Source: Cryomorphaceae bacterium (GTDB lineage Bacteria; Bacteroidota; Bacteroidia; Flavobacteriales; Schleiferiaceae). From it: a stretch of DNA of 15,738 bases. The stretch lies in contig JAIUMB010000042.1 of the NCBI GenBank assembly GCA_022565745.1, forward strand, positions 1 through 15,738. The letters run 5' to 3'. Made by a program: the position numbers and the translations under genes. Below are positions 1 through 5,480 of the stretch, one piece after another; position 1 is the stretch's first letter; every line of letters starts with the position of its first letter. The notes below the pieces were generated by a model. That model was not told where the DNA came from and did no database searches. It worked only from the letters and a program-made list of their open reading frames with translations.

Positions 1-44
1 GGCTATAACAATTCAAATATTGGCTTTTATATGCATTCGCAAAC
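1..44 (+). repeat. Imperfect 44-base direct repeat, copy 1
   Basis: This copy starts GGCTATAACA and aligns without gaps to 217-260, with about 36 of 44 positions identical. The shared core is AAATATTRGCYTTTATATGC. Its tail GCATTCGCAAACC (33-45) recurs exactly at 162-174. The copy touches the window edge, so the repeat may begin earlier. Confidence 0.7.
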
Positions 45-70
45 CCGACCTCCGACCCCCGACCTCCGAC
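45..70 (+). repeat. 12-base direct duplication CCGACCTCCGAC
   Basis: CCGACCTCCGAC occurs at 45-56 and again at 59-70, separated by CC. Each copy itself contains two CCGAC units, so the stretch is a short C-rich pentamer-type repeat. It probably arose by slippage. Confidence 0.75.
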
Positions 71-172
71 TATACCATCCGGCCAATATTGCCATAAGTG
101 AACCCATGCGCGCGGAGCGCCCCATGCCTGCGTCAGCCGCCCATGCTTCCATGCTTGCAAAGCATTCGCAAA

Positions 173-202
173 CCAAACCTCCAAACTTCCAAACCTCCAA
201 AC
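173..202 (+). repeat. Octamer tandem repeat (CCAAACYT), about 3.75 copies
   Basis: The units read CCAAACCT, CCAAACTT, CCAAACCT and CCAAAC (173-180, 181-188, 189-196, 197-202). Only one base varies among the complete units. The array lies in non-coding sequence and could vary in length between strains. Confidence 0.85.
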
Positions 203-216
203 AGATACAATTATAA

Positions 217-260
217 GGCTAAAAAAAATCAAATATTAGCCTTTATATGCATCCGTAAAA
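217..260 (+). repeat. Imperfect 44-base direct repeat, copy 2
   Basis: This is the second copy of the 1-44 unit, starting GGCTAAAAAA. It lies about 110 bases upstream of katG. The two copies bracket the C-rich duplication and the octamer array, so the 1-260 block looks like one duplicated and diverged intergenic unit. Whether it is transcribed or is a mobile remnant cannot be told from the sequence. Confidence 0.7.
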
Positions 261-370
261 CCCTGCTACCGTGCGTAAGCATTACCCCCCGCGTGCGTCA
301 GCACAATTCAAATTTTATTCATATATTCCTCTCCACTTAGAATGCAGGTTAATTATAAAATATAGCAACA

Positions 371-2545
371 ATGAAAAATTCAGGAAAATGCCCGGTAATG
401 CATGGCGCACAAACAGAAGCCGGTAATGCCTTGGCTCAGTGGTGGCCTAAGGCATTAAATCTCGATATACTCGCGCAACACGATACGAAAACCAATCCAA
501 TGGATCCGGACTTTGATTACCGAAAAGCATTTGAGGAATTGGATTTGGAGGCGGTGAAAAATGACTTAAAAGCTTTGATGACCGATAGCAAGGATTGGTG
601 GCCAGCCGATTGGGGCCACTATGGCGGTTTGATGATTCGCATGGCCTGGCACGCGGCCGGTACTTACCGAGTATCTGATGGTCGCGGAGGTAGTAATACC
701 GGAAATCAACGTTTTGCGCCTCTGAATAGTTGGCCCGATAACGCCAATTTAGATAAGGCCCGCCGACTCTTATGGCCCATCAAGAAACGCTACGGCAACA
801 AATTATCTTGGGCCGATCTATTCATTCTGGCAGGTAATATGGCCTACGAATCTATGGGATTCAAAACCTTCGGATTTGCCGGTGGAAGAGAAGATATTTG
901 GCACCCCGAGAAAGACATCAACTGGGGTAATGAGTCGGAGTGGTTGGCCGAAACTCGCCATCGTTACGAAGATGATGAAAATAGAGAATCTCTAAACAAT
1001 CCTTTAGCTGCGGTTCAGATGGGACTGATTTACGTGAACCCGGAAGGGGTAGACGGAAAACCCGACCCCTTAAAAACAGCGCATGATGTACGCACCACAT
1101 TTAAGCGAATGGCAATGAACGATGAAGAAACTGTAGCTTTAACTGCCGGTGGACACACCGTAGGTAAAACCCATGGCAATGGCGATGCTTCCAAACTCGG
1201 TGAAAGTCCGGAAGGTGCCGATATTCACGAACAAGGCTTTGGTTGGGCCAATCCCAAAGGAAATGGCCACGGAAATGATACCGTAACGAGCGGACTGGAA
1301 GGTGCGTGGACGACCCATCCTACACAATGGGACAATGGGTATTTTGATCTGTTGTTTAAATACGAATGGGAATTAAAGAAAAGTCCGGCCGGTGCTTGGC
1401 AGTGGGAGCCCATTGACATTGCCGAAGAAGACAAGCCTTTGGATGCATTTGATCCATCCAAGCGTCAAAACCCCATTATGACCGATGCCGACATGGCCAT
1501 GATTAAAGATCCGGCCTACCGAAAAATATCGGAGCGTTTTTTTAAAGATCCGGAATATTTCAATGAGGTATTTGCTCGCGCGTGGTTCAAGTTGACCCAT
1601 CGCGACCTCGGACCTAAAAGTCGTTATCTTGGTCCGGATGTGCCGCAAGAAGATTTGATATGGCAAGACCCAATCCCATCGGTCGATTATACTTTAAATG
1701 CACAGGAAATAAGTGATTTGAAAAAAACGCTGCTTTCATCCGGTTTGACCAAGACTGAGATGATTGCAACCGCCTGGGACAGCGCTCGTACGTTTAGAGG
1801 GTCAGATTTTAGAGGGGGTGCAAATGGCGGGCGCATCCGCTTATCGCCACAAAAGAACTGGGAGGGCAACGAGCCAAAACGCCTTAAGAAGGTGCTCCAA
1901 ACCCTTAGTAAGGTACAGGCATCGCTAGACAAACCGGTAAGTATGGCCGATTTGATTGTCCTTGCCGGTACAGCTGCCGTTGAAGAGGCCATCCAAAAAA
2001 GTGGTTATCAAGTAACACTGACCTTTTCTCCCGGTAGGGGAGACGCTACCGATGATATGACCGATGCGGAGTCCTTTGCCGAACTAGAACCCGTGCATGA
2101 TGGTTTTCGCAATTGGCTAAAACAAAGCAGTGATGTAAGACCGGAAGAGTTGCTGATTGACCGTGCACAGCTGATGACCCTTACTGCACCGGAAATGACG
2201 GTCTTAATAGGAGGATTGCGGGTGTTAGGAGTCAATTACAACGGATTGCCTCACGGTGTTTTTACCGACAAACCGGGCACGTTTTCCAATGATTTTTTTG
2301 TGCACCTTACCGACATGTCATACCGTTGGGAGCCGATAAAAGACAATTATTATCACGTGGTTGCGCGTTCAAGTGGAGAGGTGAAATGGACGGCTACCCG
2401 TGTCGATTTGGTCTTCGGGTCTAATTCCATTTTGCGGGCGTATGCGGAATTTTATGCGCAAGACGACAACCGTGAAAAATTTGCCCGTGATTTTGCCAAA
2501 GCGTGGACCAAAGTTATGAATTTGGATCGGTTTGATTTGCGATAA
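371..2545 (+). CDS. katG: Catalase-peroxidase KatG
   Basis: This is a bifunctional haem catalase-peroxidase of 724 aa, which dismutates hydrogen peroxide and also acts as a broad peroxidase; it is normally cytoplasmic. The family's usual length is about 720-750 aa, so it is complete. The distal haem pocket reads RMAWHAAGTYR, giving Arg90, Trp93 and His94. Tyr221 (in GLIYVNPEG) and Met247 (in KRMAMNDEET) match the Trp-Tyr-Met crosslink needed for catalase activity. His262 in GGHTVGKTHG is the proximal haem ligand. The haem-less C-terminal peroxidase-like domain is present from about residue 420 (for example FRGSDFRGGANGGRIR). The ATG at 371 is chosen because KCPVMHG directly after it matches the usual KatG N terminus. 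No -7 box was recognised upstream. The next gene starts 61 bases downstream on the same strand, with no terminator between. Residue roles are by family analogy. Confidence 0.97.
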   Translation: MKNSGKCPVMHGAQTEAGNALAQWWPKALNLDILAQHDTKTNPMDPDFDYRKAFEELDLEAVKNDLKALMTDSKDWWPADWGHYGGLMIRMAWHAAGTYRVSDGRGGSNTGNQRFAPLNSWPDNANLDKARRLLWPIKKRYGNKLSWADLFILAGNMAYESMGFKTFGFAGGREDIWHPEKDINWGNESEWLAETRHRYEDDENRESLNNPLAAVQMGLIYVNPEGVDGKPDPLKTAHDVRTTFKRMAMNDEETVALTAGGHTVGKTHGNGDASKLGESPEGADIHEQGFGWANPKGNGHGNDTVTSGLEGAWTTHPTQWDNGYFDLLFKYEWELKKSPAGAWQWEPIDIAEEDKPLDAFDPSKRQNPIMTDADMAMIKDPAYRKISERFFKDPEYFNEVFARAWFKLTHRDLGPKSRYLGPDVPQEDLIWQDPIPSVDYTLNAQEISDLKKTLLSSGLTKTEMIATAWDSARTFRGSDFRGGANGGRIRLSPQKNWEGNEPKRLKKVLQTLSKVQASLDKPVSMADLIVLAGTAAVEEAIQKSGYQVTLTFSPGRGDATDDMTDAESFAELEPVHDGFRNWLKQSSDVRPEELLIDRAQLMTLTAPEMTVLIGGLRVLGVNYNGLPHGVFTDKPGTFSNDFFVHLTDMSYRWEPIKDNYYHVVARSSGEVKWTATRVDLVFGSNSILRAYAEFYAQDDNREKFARDFAKAWTKVMNLDRFDLR

Positions 2546-2584
2546 AATCTGACCTCCATCATATACCTGAATCGTTGCAGGATG

Positions 2585-2592
2585 TACGTTTG
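2585..2592 (+). promoter_or_regulatory. Probable Bacteroidota -7 box TACGTTTG
   Basis: TACGTTTG matches the TAnnTTTG consensus of the Bacteroidota primary sigma factor and ends 14 bases before the ATG at 2607. Transcription would start about 5 bases later, giving a leader of roughly 10 nt. No TTG -33 element lies at the expected distance. It suggests the CoA-transferase gene can be transcribed independently of katG. Confidence 0.5.
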
Positions 2593-2606
2593 CAAAAAAT
2601 ATACGC

Positions 2607-3896
2607 ATGCCCATTTACACCACGCGCGAAGACGCTTTACAACACATCAAATCCGGTGACCGAGTTTTTGTACACGGCTCAGCAGCCACGCCGGCATTTT
2701 TATTAAACGGACTGGTAAAGAGATCGGATGAACTTCGTCGCGTAGAGTTAATCAGCATCAGTACGTTTGGCGATTTGGATATTACCAAGCCGGAATACGC
2801 AGAGAGCTTTTTCTTTAATGCCCTCTTTGTATCGGCCAATATCCGTCAGGCGGTCAACGAAGGTCGCGGCGATTATGTGCCGGTGTTTCTCAGCGAAATC
2901 CCCCGTTTGTTTGAATCGGGATTGCTGCCGGTGGATGTGGCCTTGCTGCACGTATCGCCACCAGATGCCCACGGGTATTGTTCATTGGGAACATCGGTGG
3001 ATGTGGCGCGTGCCGGATTAACCCATGCCCGTTACGTCATAGCCCAGGTCAACCCACAAATGCCACGGACTCACGGTGACGGCCTTATTCATGTCAATGA
3101 GATAAATGCGTTGGTGCCTTGCGATGAAAAGTTACCGGAGATTGCCTATGGGGCAAAGGTTTCGGAAAAAGAATTGCGTATTGGACAGTACTGTGCTGAG
3201 CTAATTGACGATGGTGCAACGTTACAAATGGGTATTGGCGCCATCCCCGATGCCGTATTGAGTTGTTTGCACAACCACAAGGATTTGGGTGTGCACACCG
3301 AGATGTTTTCCGATGGATTGCTGCCTTTGATCGAAGAAGGCATCATTACCAATAAGTTCAAGAAACGCCACCCCGGAAAAATCATCACGGCCTTTGCCGC
3401 TGGTACGCGCAAACTATACGATTTTGTGGACGACAACCCCATGGTCAATTTCTTGTCGGCAGCCTACGTTAACGATTCTGCTGTTATCCGCAAAAACCCC
3501 AAGGTGGTGGCGGTCAATAGTGCCATTGAAATTGATTTATACGGCCAAGTTTGCGCCGATACCATCGGGGAATTTCAGTATTCCGGGGTAGGTGGACAAA
3601 TGGATTTTATTCGTGGTGCGGCATTATCCGAAGGCGGTAAGCCCATCATTGCCATGAGCAGTACCACCAGAAGAGGTGCGTCTAAGATTGTGCCCTATCT
3701 CAAGGCCGGTTCTGCCGTGGTCACTACCCGTGCGCACGTCCACTATGTGGTAACGGAATACGGTGTAGCACATTTGTTTGGTAAAAACCTCCGACAACGT
3801 GCGGAGGCCTTGCGCGACATTGCCCACCCGGATCACCGAGAAGATATTGATCGAGACATTTATCGTCGATTTGACGAAATGCGTGGAATGTTGTAG
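2607..3896 (+). CDS. Acetyl-CoA hydrolase/transferase family protein
   Basis: This 429 aa protein belongs to the acetyl-CoA hydrolase / 4-hydroxybutyrate CoA-transferase family (class I CoA transferase fold). Such enzymes move CoA between acetate and another short carboxylate, or hydrolyse the thioester, in the cytoplasm. The N-terminal half holds VFVHGSAATP (about 20-29) and a GATLQMGIGAIPDAVL segment (203-218). Glu232 in HTEMFSDG is the likely catalytic glutamate that forms the enzyme-CoA thioester. The C-terminal half holds GEFQYSGVGGQMDF (321-334) and TEYGVAHLFGK (383-393), typical of the family. The substrate cannot be decided from sequence: acetate, 4-hydroxybutyrate, butyrate, propionate and succinate are all possible. 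Length is normal (about 430-440 aa). The stop codon abuts that of the convergent aldo/keto reductase gene. Confidence 0.9.
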   Translation: MPIYTTREDALQHIKSGDRVFVHGSAATPAFLLNGLVKRSDELRRVELISISTFGDLDITKPEYAESFFFNALFVSANIRQAVNEGRGDYVPVFLSEIPRLFESGLLPVDVALLHVSPPDAHGYCSLGTSVDVARAGLTHARYVIAQVNPQMPRTHGDGLIHVNEINALVPCDEKLPEIAYGAKVSEKELRIGQYCAELIDDGATLQMGIGAIPDAVLSCLHNHKDLGVHTEMFSDGLLPLIEEGIITNKFKKRHPGKIITAFAAGTRKLYDFVDDNPMVNFLSAAYVNDSAVIRKNPKVVAVNSAIEIDLYGQVCADTIGEFQYSGVGGQMDFIRGAALSEGGKPIIAMSSTTRRGASKIVPYLKAGSAVVTTRAHVHYVVTEYGVAHLFGKNLRQRAEALRDIAHPDHREDIDRDIYRRFDEMRGML

Positions 3897-4880
3897 TTAA
3901 AATGCAGGTTTTTCAGGTCTGTTGTTTAAAATCCCTTCGATGGTTTCCATGACCTCGTTGTTGAGCACGTCAAGTGCGCCTTCACTTTTGATGGTGTCTT
4001 CAAGCTGAGACACCTTGCTGGCCCCGAGTATTACTGTGCTTACATTGGGGTTCTTTAGGCACCAGGCAACTGATAACTGTGCCGGGCTGACATCTAAATC
4101 TTTGGCCAATTGCGCCACTTTACCCGCCTTTTCAAGTTTTTCTTCCACCAGGTTTTTTTCGCGTAGCCACGACAAATCTTTTCGGTCTAAGCGAGTGCCT
4201 TTAATGCCTTGGTCGCTGTACTTTCCAGTTAAAACGCCACTGGCTAACGGTGACCAAATGGTGGTGCCCAGTCCTGTGGTTTTAAAAATTTGATCAAACT
4301 CCACTTCCATTTTATGGCGATGAAGCATATTGTATTGCGGTTGTTCCATGGTGGGGCCAATCAAGTTGTAGCGCTGGGCGGCAACATGGGCTTCCATAAT
4401 CTCCTGCGCGCTCCACTCGGAAGTGCCCCAATAGAGAATTTTACCTTGCATAATCAATTGGTGCATGGTCCATACGGTTTCTTCGATGGGCGTGTCTTTG
4501 TCGGGTCGGTGACAAAAATACAAGTCTAAATAATCAACCTGAAGGCGCTTTAGCGCTGCTTCACACGCTTCAACCAGATGTTTGCGATGTAGTCCGCGCT
4601 GGGTGGGTAATTCGCCACCATCGCCAAAAAAGGCCTTTGACGACACAATGTAGCTATCGCGTTTCCAGCCTAGTTTTTTCAGCAGTTTACCCATAACGAT
4701 TTCGGATTTCCCGTGGGCGTATATTTCGGCATTGTCAAAGAAATTGACGCCGTTGTCGTAGGCTAAAGTCATCAACGACTCTGCGGTATTGTCTTCTATC
4801 TGACTGCCAAAGGTAATCCAGCTGCCCAAAGACAAGGCGCTTACTTTTAGTCCAGATTTTCCAAGTTTTCGATATTCCAT
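3897..4880 (-). CDS. Aldo/keto reductase, Kv-beta/YghZ-like
   Basis: This 327 aa NADPH-dependent aldo/keto reductase is most like the potassium-channel beta-subunit-related branch (AKR6/AKR14, including E. coli YghZ). It would reduce small aldehydes or ketones in the cytoplasm. The catalytic tetrad is visible: Asp49 (FFDNAE), Tyr54 (EIYAHG), Lys82 (SSKAFF) and His124 (CHRPD). The Kv-beta-like hallmark QRGLHRKHL lies at about 94-102. The cofactor region includes GTSEWS (152-157), SPLASGVLTGKY and ILGASKVSQLEDTI. Animal Kv-beta proteins have Asn at the tetrad His position, so this one keeps a canonical reductase site. The ATG at 4880 fits the family N terminus (MEYRKLGKSGLKVS). The gene has the upstream gap to itself and ends flush against the convergent CoA-transferase gene. 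The physiological substrate is unknown, and no channel partner is encoded nearby. Confidence 0.93.
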   Translation of the reverse strand: MEYRKLGKSGLKVSALSLGSWITFGSQIEDNTAESLMTLAYDNGVNFFDNAEIYAHGKSEIVMGKLLKKLGWKRDSYIVSSKAFFGDGGELPTQRGLHRKHLVEACEAALKRLQVDYLDLYFCHRPDKDTPIEETVWTMHQLIMQGKILYWGTSEWSAQEIMEAHVAAQRYNLIGPTMEQPQYNMLHRHKMEVEFDQIFKTTGLGTTIWSPLASGVLTGKYSDQGIKGTRLDRKDLSWLREKNLVEEKLEKAGKVAQLAKDLDVSPAQLSVAWCLKNPNVSTVILGASKVSQLEDTIKSEGALDVLNNEVMETIEGILNNRPEKPAF

Positions 4881-5216
4881 GGTTAAAGTGTTTGTTTGTA
4901 ATTAAACGATGAGTTTGATCGAATGTTTTCTTTAGTCCAAGCCTATGCGGAGACGATGATGTAACTTTATGATAAAAGTTGGTCAAAAAGGATCATGGAT
5001 AAACACCAGTGTGCACGTTTTCGGATTTTGACGCTGAATAACAGATCATTAAGGTGGTTTATCATCGGTTAATGGGTGAGGTTATAACATTTCACAAACT
5101 AATAAAATCCGTCGGTGAATCATTTTTGTACACGCACGTGCAAGAAATCTTTTTTATTTGCGTTCAGTTAGTGATTGACGTTTTTACATCGAAAATCAAT
5201 GCTTTTTTGTAATCGG

Positions 5217-5249
5217 AAAATGACTCAACCTTGTTGGGTCATTTTTTTT
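5217..5249 (+). terminator. Strong rho-independent-type terminator with no upstream gene
   Basis: The left arm AAAATGACTCAAC (5217-5229) pairs with GTTGGGTCATTTT (5233-5245) over 13 positions, with one G-U wobble and a 3-base loop CTT. A run of eight T (5242-5249) follows. It is oriented for + strand transcription. The nearest + gene ends at 3896, more than 1.3 kb away, with an opposite-strand gene in between. A short transcript starting inside the gap would explain it. Confidence 0.8.
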
Positions 5250-5316
5250 GGTTTCACAGAGGGTTTCGGTTAATCGTTCTCAGGTTCGCTAACATTAACA
5301 TTTCACCGAAAAATAA

Positions 5317-5338
5317 TTGAATCAAGTCGTTGAATCAA
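5317..5338. promoter_or_regulatory. Tandem TTGAATCAA dyads, possible operator
   Basis: TTGAATCAA occurs at 5317-5325 and 5330-5338, 13 bases apart start to start. Each copy is itself a perfect dyad, TTGA-A-TCAA. The pair ends about 30 bases upstream of the -7 box at 5369, roughly -45 to -65 relative to the inferred transcription start. That placement would suit a transcription factor acting on the T9SS cargo gene. No regulator is identifiable. Confidence 0.35.
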
Positions 5339-5368
5339 ATGTGTTTTTTTTTAATGGGGTTATGTTGT

Positions 5369-5376
5369 TATATTTG
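5369..5376 (+). promoter_or_regulatory. Probable -7 box TATATTTG for the T9SS cargo gene
   Basis: TATATTTG fits TAnnTTTG. Transcription would start near 5381, leaving an AT-rich leader of about 100 nt before the ATG at 5481. That is longer than the leaders inferred for other genes in this window. No well-spaced TTG -33 element is seen; a T-run lies at the corresponding distance. Confidence 0.4.
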
Positions 5377-5480
5377 TGTGTTGAAAAGTGGATTTGTTTT
5401 TGAATGATTAGGCTTTGGGCTTAAGGTTTAAAAACTACACTTTAAAAAGCAGAAGATACTAAATAAAAAAAGTGCTCAAG

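Larger units (their letters stand above)
1..370. other. Non-coding, repeat-bearing region upstream of katG
   Basis: I see no convincing gene here. Two overlapping short frames on + (31-216 and 98-340) consist mostly of repeat sequence and have no recognisable domain. The stretch holds an imperfect 44-base direct repeat, a C-rich 12-base duplication, an octamer microsatellite and a block rich in GCGTGCGTCAGC-like sequence (about 125-136 and 291-302). The last 70 bases before katG are AT-rich and probably carry its promoter, but I cannot find a good TAnnTTTG -7 box, so no promoter is called. Confidence 0.6.
4881..5480. other. 600-base intergenic region between divergent genes
   Basis: No gene is supported here. 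Features seen are a small inverted repeat AACTTT-6-AAAGTT (4963-4980) about 85-100 bases upstream of the aldo/keto reductase start, an 8-base palindrome GCACGTGC (5134-5141), a strong hairpin terminator (5217-5249), two tandem TTGAATCAA dyads (5317-5338), a -7-like box (5369-5376), and an AT-rich leader before the T9SS cargo gene. The leader can fold GCTTT (5412-5416) and TTAAGGT (5421-5427) against the contiguous ACTTTAAAAAGC (5439-5450), with a 4-base bulge and one G-U pair. Confidence 0.6.

Noticed and set aside
31..340. Two overlapping short + frames (31-216 and 98-340) upstream of katG
   Set aside because: They run through the microsatellite and direct repeats, have repeat-driven composition (Pro, Gln, Thr, Lys) and show no domain or promoter.
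2551..2568. GACCTCC...ATA similarity to 61-76, as possible flanking repeats of katG
   Set aside because: The shared core is only seven contiguous bases plus scattered matches, too short to claim that katG is bracketed by repeats.
4963..4980. AACTTT-6-AAAGTT inverted repeat as an operator for the aldo/keto reductase
   Set aside because: The arms are only six AT-rich bases and the element lies over 80 bases from the start with no promoter box located; chance is likely.
5472..5480. GTG start three codons upstream of the cargo gene ATG
   Set aside because: The ATG at 5481 gives a cleaner signal peptide start (MNNLFKPF) and is the commoner codon. The difference is only three residues.
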